Positions 34,186-44,495 of a DNA stretch of 64,000 bases are shown piece by piece (positions within the stretch are counted from its first letter, which is position 1; every line of letters begins with the position of its first letter). Under the pieces are notes generated by a model. It was not told where the DNA came from. It saw nothing but the letters and a program-made list of their open reading frames with translations, and searched no databases. The stretch is from the NCBI RefSeq assembly GCF_900102695.1, contig NZ_FMVW01000001.1:868001-932000 (forward strand), written 5' to 3'. A program made the translations under genes and the position numbers. Source of the DNA: Afifella marina DSM 2698 (lineage in GTDB: Bacteria > Pseudomonadota > Alphaproteobacteria > Rhizobiales > Afifellaceae).

Positions 34186-35214
34186 ATGAGGCTCGCCACG
34201 CTCAATGACGGCAGCCGTGATGGTAGCCTTGTCGTGGTCTCCGCCGACAACCGTCGCTACACGCCTGCAGGCGGAATCGCCGGGACGCTGCAAGAGGCCT
34301 TCGATCGCTGGCAGGAGGTGGAGCCGCAATTGCGGGCGCTCGCCGTCAGGCTCGATATCGGCCAGATCGAGGGGCGGCCCTTCGTTGAAGCGAACTGCCT
34401 TGCACCTCTGCCGCGCGCCTATCAATGGGCGGAAGCCTCCGTCTATACGCGCCATCTTGAGCTCATGCATGGCGGTCGCGGGCAGGAGATGCCCGCAAGC
34501 TTCTGGGTCGATCCCTTGATCTCGCAGGGCTCGTCCAGCCACTTTCTGGCGCCGCGCGAACCGATTGTGCTTCCGGAAAAGGCGCTGGAACTCGACGGCG
34601 GCTTCGGCCTCGATTTCGAGGCGAGCCTCGCCGTCATCACCGACGATGTGCCGATGGGGGTGAGCGCCTCGGACGCTCTCCGCCACATCAAGCTGGTCGT
34701 CCTTGTCAATGGCATCACCCTACGCCATCTCGTGCCCAGCGAGATCGCCAAGGGCTTTGGCTTCTTCAAATCGAAGCCGGCGGCAAGCTTTGCGCCGATC
34801 GCCGTCACGCCCGATGAATTCGGCCGCCAATGGCAGGGGGGCAAGCTCGCCGGCAGGCTTCTCGTCACCATCAACACGCGCCGTTTCGGCGATCTGAACC
34901 CCGCGCTCGATATGGCCTTCGATTACGGACAGATCATCGCCCATGCCGCCTGCACACGGCGCCTTCCGGCCGGCTCGTTGATCAGCGCAGGGGCGGTTTC
35001 GAACGGCGATCGGGCGCGCGGCGCGGGCAGACCTATCTCCTGGGGTGGCAACGGCTATGCCTGTATCGCCGAGATGCGCATGATGGAAACCGTCGATTAC
35101 GGCCATCCCGATACGCGTTTTTTGACGGACGGGGATGTGCTGCGTATCGAGATGGTGGATCCGCGCGGCCAATCCGCTTTCGGGGCAATCGAACAGGAGG
35201 TGAAGCGGATATGA
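34186..35214 (+). CDS. Fumarylacetoacetate hydrolase (FAH) family protein
   Basis: The 342-residue protein has the FAH-fold C-terminal domain: LDFEASLAVITDDVP with metal ligands, VSASDALRHIKLVVLVNGI, FKSKPAASFAPIAVTPDEFG, and AFDYGQIIAHAACTRRLPAGSLISAGAVSNG. Members hydrolyse or decarboxylate C-C bonds of 2-oxo acids, for example in aromatic or tyrosine breakdown. The N-terminal domain (1-90) also matches the FAH_N type. It overlaps the next gene by ATGA, so the two are one unit. The upstream gap (33895-34185, 291 bases) has a TTGACC and a TGCGAG-N7-CTCGCA repeat near 34112 as the only promoter-like features. Confidence 0.87.
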   Translation: MRLATLNDGSRDGSLVVVSADNRRYTPAGGIAGTLQEAFDRWQEVEPQLRALAVRLDIGQIEGRPFVEANCLAPLPRAYQWAEASVYTRHLELMHGGRGQEMPASFWVDPLISQGSSSHFLAPREPIVLPEKALELDGGFGLDFEASLAVITDDVPMGVSASDALRHIKLVVLVNGITLRHLVPSEIAKGFGFFKSKPAASFAPIAVTPDEFGRQWQGGKLAGRLLVTINTRRFGDLNPALDMAFDYGQIIAHAACTRRLPAGSLISAGAVSNGDRARGAGRPISWGGNGYACIAEMRMMETVDYGHPDTRFLTDGDVLRIEMVDPRGQSAFGAIEQEVKRI

Positions 35215-35564
35215 ACGAAACGGGCGAGCGACCGCCGTTGTTTGCGAATGCCGCCCAGTTGTGGCGCGGCTTTCTGATCCTCAATCTTTTGATCGTACCG
35301 GCGCTTGCGATGCTCGCGACCCTTTACGGCGATTTCGCCGGGCCGGGGCTGCAGCTCTTCTTCGCCTATCTTGTCACGCTCGTCGGCGTGATCGGCAATT
35401 TCACCATCTGGCTGTCGGCGCGCCGTATGAAGCTCACGCAGCACTGGCTGATCCTGGTCTGGATCCTGTTGTGCCTTGCGACGGCGATCGTCATGGGAGC
35501 GGCCTCGCCCATCACCATGATGCTGCATCTGGTGCTGCCGGGTCCGGCTCCTGCAACGCCCTGA
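35211..35564 (+). CDS. Small membrane protein coupled to the FAH-family gene
   Basis: A 117-residue protein with three predicted hydrophobic helices (about 20-42, 47-68, 80-105). ATG 35211 overlaps the FAH gene's stop as ATGA, and AGGAGG at 35196-35201 lies nine bases upstream, so translation is likely coupled. The sequence LQLFFAYLVTLVGVIGNFTIWLSARR is not a family I recognise. A role in transport or regulation of the FAH enzyme cannot be shown. Confidence 0.78.
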   Translation: MNETGERPPLFANAAQLWRGFLILNLLIVPALAMLATLYGDFAGPGLQLFFAYLVTLVGVIGNFTIWLSARRMKLTQHWLILVWILLCLATAIVMGAASPITMMLHLVLPGPAPATP

Positions 35565-35615
35565 TCGCAGGCGAGAGGACGCGGCGCGGCGACATGGCCG
35601 CCGCGCCGGCGCTTG

Positions 35616-37226
35616 TTATTCCGCTGCTGCCTGCATTTCCGGCATTGTCTTCACGAGCTTGAAGACCACGGCGTCGAGAAGCGCTTCGAAAGAGGCGTCG
35701 ATGATGTTGGGCGAGACGCCGACGGTGAACCAGCGATTGCCTTCCCCGTCGCGGCTTTCGATGAGAACGCGGGTCACGGCCTCCGTGCCGCCGTTGAGGA
35801 TACGCACCTTGAAGTCGACGAGTTCGAGATCCTCGATCGCCGAGGAAAGGTCGCCGAGATCCTTTCGTAGCGCCCGGTCGAGCGCGTTCACGGGACCGTT
35901 GCCTTCCTCCACCGACATGCGTCGCTCGCCGTTGACCTTCACCTTGACGACGGCTTCCGACACGGTGACGAGGTCGCCGACGGCGTTGTAGCGGCGCTCC
36001 ACATCGACGCGAAAACCTTCCACTTCGAAGAAGGCCGGCACGTGCCCAAGACGCCGGCGAGCGAGAAGCTCCAGGGAGGCATCGGCCGCCTCATAGGCGT
36101 AGCCCGCAGCCTCGCGCGCCTTGATGTCGGCGAGGAGGCCGTCGAGGCGCGGATCTTTGCGATCGACCTCGAGGCCGAACCGGGCGAGTTCGGCAAGAAG
36201 ATTCGAGCGACCGGCCTGATCGGAGACCAGCATGCGGCGGCGATTGCCGATCTCCTCGGGCTTCACATGCTCGTAGGTTTCCGGCTCCTTGACGATCGCC
36301 GAGGCATGGATGCCCGCCTTGGTGGCGAAGGCCGACGCGCCGACATAAGGCGCCTGCCGGTCGGGCGTGCGGTTCAGGATTTCATCGAAGGCGTGCGATA
36401 CGTCGGTCAGCGTGGCGAGCGCTTCGCGTGTCACCCCGATCTCGAAGCGCTCGTGATAGGCGGGCTTCAGCATCAAGGTCGGGATCAAGGTGGTGAGGCT
36501 CGCATTGCCGCAGCGCTCGCCGACACCGTTCAGCGTGCCCTGGATCTGGCGAACGCCGGCATCGACGGCCGCAAGCGAATTCGCCACCGCATTGCCGGTG
36601 TCGTTGTGGGCATGGATGCCGAGCTTCTCGCCCGGCACCACCGAGGTCACCTCCTTGACGATCTCCGAGATTTCGTCAGGCAGGGTGCCGCCATTGGTGT
36701 CGCACAGGACGATCCAGCGCGCCCCGGCCTCGAGCGCCGTCTTGGCGCAGGCGAGCGCGTAGTCGCGGTTCGCCTTAAAGCCGTCGAAGAAATGCTCGCA
36801 ATCGAGCATCGCCTCGCGTCCGGCGGCTTTCGCCGCAGCGATGCTCTCGCGGATGCCTTGCAGGTTTTCCTCGTTGGTCGCGCCGAGCGCGACACGCACG
36901 TGATAGTCCCAGCTCTTGGCGACGAAGCAGATCGCCGCCGAATCCGCCTGCAGGAGAGCCTGTATGCCGGGATCGTTGTCGACCGAACGGCCGGCGCGCT
37001 TGGTCATGCCGAAGGCTGTGAAGACTGCACGATGTGTGCGTCGGCGCTGGAAGAACTCCGTATCGGCCGGATTGGCGCCCGGATAGCCGCCCTCGACATA
37101 GTCGATGCCGAGCCGGTCAAGCATGGCCGCGACGGCTGCCTTTTCCTCAAGCGAAAAATCGATGCCCGGCGTCTGCTGGCCGTCCCGGAGTGTCGTGTCG
37201 AAGAGGTAGAGCCGTTCTTTGGTCAT
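35616..37226 (-). CDS. cimA: Citramalate synthase
   Basis: The enzyme condenses acetyl-CoA with pyruvate to (R)-citramalate, a threonine-independent route to isoleucine. The 536-residue protein has the HMGL-type catalytic TIM barrel (LFDTTLRDGQQTPGIDFSLEEK at 8-29 and IHAHNDTGNAVANSLAAVDAGVRQIQGTLNGVGERCGNASL) and a C-terminal LeuA-type allosteric domain (about 400-520). The longer, low-similarity C-terminus separates CimA from isopropylmalate synthase. It is the last gene of a leftward cysS-pip-GFA-cimA run. Its ATG overlaps the GFA stop (ATGA). Confidence 0.9.
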   Translation of the reverse strand: MTKERLYLFDTTLRDGQQTPGIDFSLEEKAAVAAMLDRLGIDYVEGGYPGANPADTEFFQRRRTHRAVFTAFGMTKRAGRSVDNDPGIQALLQADSAAICFVAKSWDYHVRVALGATNEENLQGIRESIAAAKAAGREAMLDCEHFFDGFKANRDYALACAKTALEAGARWIVLCDTNGGTLPDEISEIVKEVTSVVPGEKLGIHAHNDTGNAVANSLAAVDAGVRQIQGTLNGVGERCGNASLTTLIPTLMLKPAYHERFEIGVTREALATLTDVSHAFDEILNRTPDRQAPYVGASAFATKAGIHASAIVKEPETYEHVKPEEIGNRRRMLVSDQAGRSNLLAELARFGLEVDRKDPRLDGLLADIKAREAAGYAYEAADASLELLARRRLGHVPAFFEVEGFRVDVERRYNAVGDLVTVSEAVVKVKVNGERRMSVEEGNGPVNALDRALRKDLGDLSSAIEDLELVDFKVRILNGGTEAVTRVLIESRDGEGNRWFTVGVSPNIIDASFEALLDAVVFKLVKTMPEMQAAAE

Positions 37227-37711
37227 TGTTGCGCGCCTCCTTCCGGGGGCCAGCTGGTCGTGTCGTGATCAGGGTGTTGATAGGAAACGATGTCGGCGAG
37301 AAAGACCGGAGCTTCGGGATCGTTTTCGGTGCGATGGCCCGGAAGGCCGGCAAGGTGATCGACGAAAGGAAGCTTCGCCTCGACACCGAACTGCACCTTG
37401 GGCGGAATCTTTGCAGGCTCGTCAAAAGCGCCGATGGCGAGCGCGATGCCGTCCGGCGCCTCGTAGGTGAGGGGCGTCCCGCAATCCTTGCAGAACCCGC
37501 GCCGCACATGGTTGGAGCTCTGGAAATAGGCCGGCATGCCGCGCGTCCATTCAAGCGTGTCGGGCTTTACCGCCACGAGCGGCGCATAAAAGGCGCCAAA
37601 AGCCTTCTGGCACATGCGGCAATGGCAGATGGAGCCGGCCCCGAGCGGTCCCGTCACGCGAAAACGCACCCTGCCGCATTGGCAACCGCCGCTCATCGTG
37701 TCTTCGGGCAT
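37223..37711 (-). CDS. GFA family (CENP-V/GFA zinc domain) protein
   Basis: A 162-residue zinc-fold protein with ligands in SGGCQCGRVRF, SICHCRMCQKAFG and RGFCKDCGTPLTY. It is a paralogue of the GFA protein at 27698, from which it clearly differs. GGGAGG seven bases before ATG 37711 fixes the start; the open frame otherwise extends 17 codons further. Its TGA overlaps the cimA ATG by four bases, and it follows pip by 31 bases. Glutathione-dependent activity is not established. Confidence 0.88.
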   Translation of the reverse strand: MPEDTMSGGCQCGRVRFRVTGPLGAGSICHCRMCQKAFGAFYAPLVAVKPDTLEWTRGMPAYFQSSNHVRRGFCKDCGTPLTYEAPDGIALAIGAFDEPAKIPPKVQFGVEAKLPFVDHLAGLPGHRTENDPEAPVFLADIVSYQHPDHDTTSWPPEGGAQQ

Positions 37712-37742
37712 TCGACTGCCTCCCTTATGGCGAGGTCGCTCA

Positions 37743-40189
<2,447 letters not shown>

Positions 40190-40266
40190 GAGTATCCCGT
40201 CCGGCTGGCCGGGCGTTGCTCGTGGCGGAATTTTTTAGACGAGAACGGCCTGACCAGCGATTGTCG

Positions 40267-40737
40267 CTAGTCGATAATAATCCCGCAGATGCAGATTGCG
40301 CTAAAGAGCGCGCTGTCGCCGTTCATGGCTGCGCTTATCGCTAAGTGGGGCTTTCGGGTCAAGAGCGCAGGTTGAGGCAGAAGGTGCGCCGCTGCCCGAA
40401 TATCTTTATCTTCCGCTTTCCAGCATTTTGACGCGATCGGCGAGGTCGCCAATCTTCGCTTCGATCCGGCTGAGAGACCCTTCGCTTCGATCCGGCTGAG
40501 AGACCCTTCGATTGATGTCTGAAGAGCTGCCGACGTTCCCCCGATCTCCATCTTGATCGACATTTCCAGATCGTCACGCAATTCCGCCTGACGACGCTCG
40601 ACGCGGCGCGTGAATTCGCTTGTTTTGAGCGTCAGTGTACGAATGTCGGCCACTTCGTGCCGCAGATGCCTGGTCTCCTCGATCAGGTGGCCCACTTGGC
40701 TGGCTAGAAATTCGAGGCTGACAACAGTGTCCGGCAT
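40267..40737 (-). CDS. Coiled-coil protein with a frameshift from a tandem duplication
   Basis: The first 86 residues form a long charged helix (SLEFLASQVGHLIEETRHLRHEV, RRVERRQAELRDDLEMSIKMEIG), as in small coiled-coil proteins. After EAK86 the sequence changes to unrelated, low-quality residues. A 26-bp tandem duplication (40455-40506) lies exactly there; 26 is not a multiple of three. Removing one copy restores EAKIGDLADRVKMLESGR and a stop at 40408-40406, a natural helical end for a 101-residue protein. So the visible 156-residue reading is probably a broken version. The family is not recognised. No gene partner is obvious. Confidence 0.6.
   Translation of the reverse strand: MPDTVVSLEFLASQVGHLIEETRHLRHEVADIRTLTLKTSEFTRRVERRQAELRDDLEMSIKMEIGGTSAALQTSIEGSLSRIEAKGLSAGSKRRLATSPIASKCWKAEDKDIRAAAHLLPQPALLTRKPHLAISAAMNGDSALFSAICICGIIID
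40455..40506. repeat. 26-bp perfect tandem duplication
   Basis: Two identical 26-base copies (40455-40480 and 40481-40506) start with TTCGCTTCGATCC and end with GAGAGACCC, followed by TTCG, the first four bases of a third. The perfect identity suggests a recent event or a sequencing/assembly artefact. It shifts the reading frame of the gene at 40267-40737. Confidence 0.95.
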
Positions 40738-40849
40738 TGATCTTATCCGTCATCGCGGTGCCAGGATGATATCTTGACAGGATAGTACTGCAAATGAACG
40801 TCTCGCCAAATCCGTTTCGCGTCTGGCGCGAACCGATTAGCTTCGCGCG

Positions 40850-41533
40850 ATGAACTGGACCGAGCCGATCGACATCTATTGCGAGCGCACCGACCCGAGT
40901 TTTTGGGCGGAGCCGCTCAACGCGGTCTCCAATATCGCGTTTTTGATCGCGGCCCTCTGGGCCTTCCGCCGCTGGCGGCACGCGGGCGGCGAGGACGGTC
41001 CGGCGCTCTTCTTGATTGTGCTCGTTGCGATCATCGGCATCGGCTCCTTCCTCTTCCACACCTTCGCCAATCGCTGGTCGGTGATGGCCGACGTCGTGCC
41101 GATCTCGGTCTTCATCTATGTCTATTTCGGTCTCGCTCTTCGCCGCTTTTTCGGGCTCTCCTGGCCATGGACGGGCGTGGGATTGATCGGCTTTGCCGCT
41201 TTCTCTTTCGGGGTGGAGCCGGTGTTGCGACCGTTATTCGGGAGCTCGGCCGGTTATGCGCCGGCGCTTCTGGCCATGCTCGGCGTCGGTCTTTTACTGA
41301 GGCGCGAAGGCCATCCTGCCGGAGGCGGGATCCTTGCGGCAGCCGGTGTTTTCGCGCTGTCGCTGAGCCTGCGGATGACCGATCTGCCGATTTGCGGCGC
41401 GCTGCCGATCGGAACGCATTATTTCTGGCATGTCTTCAACGCGGTGACGCTCGCCATTCTAGTGGCGGCGGCGATCCGCGCCGGACCGCGCTCGCAGCGC
41501 GCACGGTCAGAAACGCTTCATCGATCTGAATAG
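40850..41533 (+). CDS. Ceramidase-domain (alkaline ceramidase-like) membrane protein
   Basis: The 227-residue protein has seven predicted hydrophobic helices. The alkaline ceramidase/PAQR-like motifs are NAVSNIAFLIAALWAF at the start, IGIGSFLFHTFANRWSVMADVVPISVFIYVY (Ser, His, Asp), and GTHYFWHVFNAVT with two His near the end. These residues form a zinc site in eukaryotic ceramidases. Bacterial members are uncharacterised, and the substrate may be another lipid amide. It stands alone, 112 bases from the divergent coiled-coil gene. Confidence 0.85.
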   Translation: MNWTEPIDIYCERTDPSFWAEPLNAVSNIAFLIAALWAFRRWRHAGGEDGPALFLIVLVAIIGIGSFLFHTFANRWSVMADVVPISVFIYVYFGLALRRFFGLSWPWTGVGLIGFAAFSFGVEPVLRPLFGSSAGYAPALLAMLGVGLLLRREGHPAGGGILAAAGVFALSLSLRMTDLPICGALPIGTHYFWHVFNAVTLAILVAAAIRAGPRSQRARSETLHRSE

Positions 41534-41604
41534 CAGCTGAACGGCCGGATCAGGCCGGGTTCAAAGCCGTCTTGGTACCTCTGGCTTCAACGCTGGAGGC
41601 AACG

Positions 41605-41742
41605 ATGACGCGCATTCTTTTCTCACTCGCCTGTGTCGGCCTGATCTCGGCATCCGTGGTGACGGCGCAGGATATGCCATCGAAGCCCGACCGCTTCGGC
41701 GGTGCCGTCGGCTTCGTCCTGATCAGCTCGCTGCAACGTTGA
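41605..41742 (+). CDS. Small secreted peptide (45 aa), hypothetical
   Basis: A 45-residue open frame below the usual length cut-off. It starts at ATG 41605 six bases after a strong GGAGG (41594-41598). The first 21 residues (MTRILFSLACVGLISASVVTA) look like a signal peptide, leaving QDMPSKPDRFGGAVGFVLISSLQR as the mature part. It sits between the ceramidase-like gene and the toxin-antitoxin pair. No family is recognised. It could be a degraded remnant, but the ribosome site and signal peptide argue for a real gene. Confidence 0.5.
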   Translation: MTRILFSLACVGLISASVVTAQDMPSKPDRFGGAVGFVLISSLQR

Positions 41743-41749
41743 GTGTGTA

Positions 41750-41767
41750 TTGACATTGTAATGACAT
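41750..41767 (+). promoter_or_regulatory. Probable promoter/operator of the toxin-antitoxin pair
   Basis: TTGACA at 41750-41755 fits a -35 box. TGACAT occurs twice with an 11-base period (41751-41756 and 41762-41767), framing CATTGTAATG, an inverted half-site arrangement. RHH antitoxins usually repress their own promoters by binding such repeats. No good -10 box was seen at the expected spacing, so the promoter call is tentative. Confidence 0.4.
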
Positions 41768-41814
41768 GAGCGCCAGGTAAGGCGACATGCGAGGCAAGCC
41801 GCGAGGGGCGATCG

Positions 41815-42120
41815 ATGGCCGGTTCAAACGCAAAGGAAGGCGGGGATCGCAAGGCGCCCAGCAGCACGACGATCAACCTGCGCCTGCCCGTATCAGACAA
41901 GAGCCTGATCGACCGAGCGGCGGCAGCGAGCGGCAAGACACGCACGGAATTTCTTCTTGAGACGGCGCGGGCGCGGGCGATCGACGTCATTCTCGACAAG
42001 ACCGTTTTTTCGCTCGATGCGGAAGCCTTCGACGCCTTTCGCGACGTCCTCGACAACCCGCCGCCAGCGAATGCCAGGCTGAAGGAACTGATGGCGCGCG
42101 CTGCGCCGTGGGATAAGTGA
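41815..42120 (+). CDS. DUF1778 ribbon-helix-helix antitoxin (TacA-like)
   Basis: A 101-residue protein whose N-terminal part (STTINLRLPVSDKSLIDRAAAASGKTRTEFLLETARARA) is a ribbon-helix-helix DNA-binding domain of the DUF1778/TacA type. The C-terminal KTVFSLDAEAFDAFRDVLDNPPPANARLKELM is the toxin-binding tail with the conserved F-x-L-x2-E-x-F motif. Family members neutralise GNAT toxins and repress the operon. It is followed nine bases later by the GNAT gene. Confidence 0.93.
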   Translation: MAGSNAKEGGDRKAPSSTTINLRLPVSDKSLIDRAAAASGKTRTEFLLETARARAIDVILDKTVFSLDAEAFDAFRDVLDNPPPANARLKELMARAAPWDK

Positions 42121-42129
42121 GAGGCCCCG

Positions 42130-42624
42130 ATGGCGGAGAGGCCGTGCGCCCCCCGGCCGATCGCGGCAGACGATGAGGCGAACGACTTCGAGTGCGGCCG
42201 CTCCGAACTCGATTCCTGGCTGAAGAATGTCGCCCACCGCGCCGAAGGGCGCACCGCGCGGACTTATGTCGTCTGCCTCGAAAGCCGGACCATCGCCTAT
42301 TACTGCCTCGCGGCCGGCGCGGTGACGCGGCAGGATCTGCCCTCCAAGCTCAGGCGCAACGCTCCGGAGCCGGTGCCGATGATGGTGCTCGGCCGGCTTG
42401 CCGTCGATCGGGGCTTCGCCGGCCGCGGCCTCGGCGGCGGCCTTTTGCGCGATGCCCTGCAGCGCACGCTGAGAGCGTCGTCGATCATCGGCTGCCGCGG
42501 CCTCGTGGTGCACGCTATCGACGTTGCGGCGGCGAGCTTCTACGCCCAGTACGGTTTCGTGGAATTTCCCGCCGCCTCTTTATCTCTCTACCTGCCGACC
42601 GAAACGATCCGAGCCGCTCTCTAG
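42130..42624 (+). CDS. GNAT acetyltransferase toxin (TacT/AtaT-like)
   Basis: A 164-residue GCN5-type acetyltransferase. Acetyl-CoA binding motif: VLGRLAVDRGFAGRGLGGGLLRDAL. The N-terminal FECGRSELDSWLKNVA and C-terminal AASFYAQYGFVEFP are typical of TacT/AtaT toxins that acetylate the amino group of charged tRNA and block translation. The GAGAGG ribosome site lies before ATG 42130. Paired with the DUF1778 antitoxin, it forms a type II system. The Tyr in AQYGF, a candidate catalytic residue, is present. Confidence 0.92.
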   Translation: MAERPCAPRPIAADDEANDFECGRSELDSWLKNVAHRAEGRTARTYVVCLESRTIAYYCLAAGAVTRQDLPSKLRRNAPEPVPMMVLGRLAVDRGFAGRGLGGGLLRDALQRTLRASSIIGCRGLVVHAIDVAAASFYAQYGFVEFPAASLSLYLPTETIRAAL

Positions 42625-42643
42625 GTCTGCGGCCAAGAGGGGC

Positions 42644-43156
42644 TCAATCCTCCAGCCAGTCGCCGCATTTCGGGGCCGGGGAATTGCCCCAAGGCATGAT
42701 CGGCACGGTGGAGGTGGAGTTCTTCGGCGAGCCTTCGACGATCTTGTCGGAATAGACGAGATAGACGAGCACGTTGCGTTTGGCGTCGCAGCCGCGGACG
42801 ATGCGCATCTTCTTGAAGATCAGCGAGCGGCGCTGGCGAAACACCTCATCACCCTGCTCGAACTTCTCTTTGAACGTGATCGGTCCGACCTGTCGGCAGG
42901 CCAAAGACACGTCGGAGAGCTCTTCCACGACATTGAAGAGGCCGCCGATGCCGCCCTTTTCCGGGACGGTGTAGTGGCAGGCCACGCCCTCCACGGCCGG
43001 ATCGTCGAGGCCGTAGGTTGCAAGCGTATGATCGGGCGTCAAAAGCTTGAAGACGGTCGACTTCCTGAAAATGAGGTCCGGTTCTTCAGCATTGGCGGCA
43101 CTGAAGGTCGGGGCCGTCAGAGCGAGAGCGAAAAGGAAGACGAAAAGGGCGCGCAT
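42644..43156 (-). CDS. creA: CreA family exported protein
   Basis: The 170-residue protein has a signal peptide (MRALFVFLFALALTAPTFSAANA, residues 1-23) and the CreA domain: TVFKLLTPDHTL, VEGVACHYTVPEKGGIGG, DVSLACRQVGPI and IFKKMRIVRGCDAKRNVLVYLVYSDKIVEGSPKNSTSTVPI. Cysteines suggest a disulfide. CreA is widespread and of unknown periplasmic function. GGAGG before ATG 43156 makes that the start; the open frame upstream is not protein-like. It is convergent with the GNAT toxin. Confidence 0.92.
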   Translation of the reverse strand: MRALFVFLFALALTAPTFSAANAEEPDLIFRKSTVFKLLTPDHTLATYGLDDPAVEGVACHYTVPEKGGIGGLFNVVEELSDVSLACRQVGPITFKEKFEQGDEVFRQRRSLIFKKMRIVRGCDAKRNVLVYLVYSDKIVEGSPKNSTSTVPIMPWGNSPAPKCGDWLED

Positions 43157-43301
43157 CAAAACCTCCGAAACGTGGCGGCGATTACATAGGAGCGGCACAG
43201 GCGGTTTACGAGGCGGTTTTGCGCGCACTAGGTAATGCGCTGTGGCGGCTAATGAAAACCCCCTTCCATGACGGAACCGGAAGCGTGTCGGCCGACGTTT
43301 T

Positions 43302-43321
43302 CAAAGACATGAAAGTCTTTG
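43302..43321 (+). promoter_or_regulatory. Leader hairpin next to a ribosome site
   Basis: CAAAGAC-ATGAAA-GTCTTTG forms a 7-bp stem that ends at the start of the GGGAGAGG ribosome site of the next gene (ATG 43335). A palindrome GTCGGCCGAC lies just upstream (43287-43296). Together they could modulate translation of the small membrane protein. Confidence 0.35.
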
Positions 43322-43334
43322 GGAGAGGCCGACA

Positions 43335-43595
43335 ATGGCGGAAATACGCAGCCGTGATCTCCGTGGGCGCTGGCGTAGGGCTCTTTTCTGGCTCTTCATC
43401 GGCGGTCTCGTCGTTCTTGGCGCGGTGATGATGCTGCTCGATCCGCTGCTCGTCTTTGGCGATACGAGCACCAATCTCGGCATCAGCATCGTCGTCTTCG
43501 AGATCGCCCTGCTGGTCGCCGGGCTGAGCTGGCTGGCGCTTCTCGTCACCACAAGGCCGCGCCGCCCGCCGGAGGAATTCAGCCGGGATGACTGA
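43335..43595 (+). CDS. Small membrane protein, hypothetical
   Basis: An 86-residue protein with a basic N-terminus (RSRDLRGRWRR) and two hydrophobic helices (about 16-37 and 47-69). The strong ribosome site GGGAGAGG and a leader hairpin (43302-43321) precede ATG 43335. No family recognised. It is convergent with the LOG gene, from which it is separated by 33 bases. Confidence 0.7.
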   Translation: MAEIRSRDLRGRWRRALFWLFIGGLVVLGAVMMLLDPLLVFGDTSTNLGISIVVFEIALLVAGLSWLALLVTTRPRRPPEEFSRDD

Positions 43596-43628
43596 CCGGG
43601 GGACGAGACGCGGCGGGACAGTGCGCGG

Positions 43629-44240
43629 TTACATTCGGCGCACGGTCTCCGCGTGGGCCGCCTTGCGGTCGCCGTTTTCTGCCTCGCCGGCAAGCGCCGT
43701 GCGCAGGCTCGGCAGAATGTCTTCCACGCTCTCCGCCTCCAGGAAGCGGATGTCGGAGGTTTCCCGAATAAAGCCTTCGCCGCGCATGTGGTCGAGGAGG
43801 TTGATGAGGGGCTGCCAGAAGCCGCCGAGATTGGCCACGAGAACCGGCTTGTGGTGCTGGCCGAGCTGCGCCCAGGTCATCATCTCGACGACCTCTTCGA
43901 GCGTCCCGATGCCGCCGGGCAGGGCGACGAAGGCGTCGGCGCGCTCGAACATGGTGCGCTTGCGCTCGTGCATGTCCGTCGTGAGGATGAGTTCGGTCAC
44001 GTCGGCGAAAAGCTGCTCCCGCTCCTCCAGAAACTGCGGAATGATGCCCGTGACGGCGCCTCCGCAATCGAGGACCGAGCGGGCCAGTGTGCCCATTAGT
44101 CCGACCGAGCCGCCCCCGTAGATGAGGCGGATGTTCTCTTCCGCCAGGATGCGCCCGAAGGTGCGTGCGGCCTCCGCATGGGAAGGGTCGCGGCCGGGGG
44201 CCGAGCCGCAATAAACGCAGACATTTTCAAGTTTGCTCAT
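43629..44240 (-). CDS. LOG family protein (cytokinin riboside 5'-monophosphate phosphoribohydrolase-like)
   Basis: The 203-residue protein has the LOG (Lonely Guy) Rossmann fold, once annotated as lysine decarboxylase. Motifs are VCVYCGSAPGRDP, LIYGGGSVGLMG, MHERKRTMFERADAFVALPGGIGTLEE (the PGGxGTxxE motif) and WAQLGQHHKPVLV. Members hydrolyse nucleotide monophosphates to base plus ribose-5-phosphate. A plant-interaction role is not implied, as most bacteria have one. It is divergent from the LysM gene. Confidence 0.92.
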   Translation of the reverse strand: MSKLENVCVYCGSAPGRDPSHAEAARTFGRILAEENIRLIYGGGSVGLMGTLARSVLDCGGAVTGIIPQFLEEREQLFADVTELILTTDMHERKRTMFERADAFVALPGGIGTLEEVVEMMTWAQLGQHHKPVLVANLGGFWQPLINLLDHMRGEGFIRETSDIRFLEAESVEDILPSLRTALAGEAENGDRKAAHAETVRRM

Positions 44241-44495
44241 ATGTCCCGCTTTGCACCGCCGGAGGAAACCGTCAAGCGCATCGCACGGCGGTTTGCGTTT
44301 CTGGCAAAACCATTAGCTTGGCAACTGGATTTAAGGATGCACGTGATCACGCGTCAGACACGTATGTGACCGGCTTCTTCTCGGAGAAGGAGCGGCAACG
44401 TCTTGTTGACCATAGCTTTCCTCCGTAAGGATAAGCTTCGCCAAAGTGCGCCGCGGGGGGCGGCTGTGCTTTTGTACGAAGCCGGGAACGCCGCC

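Noticed and set aside
40359-40577. 72-codon minus-strand frame overlapping the coiled-coil gene
   Set aside because: It exists only because of the 26-bp duplication and is arginine-rich shadow sequence.
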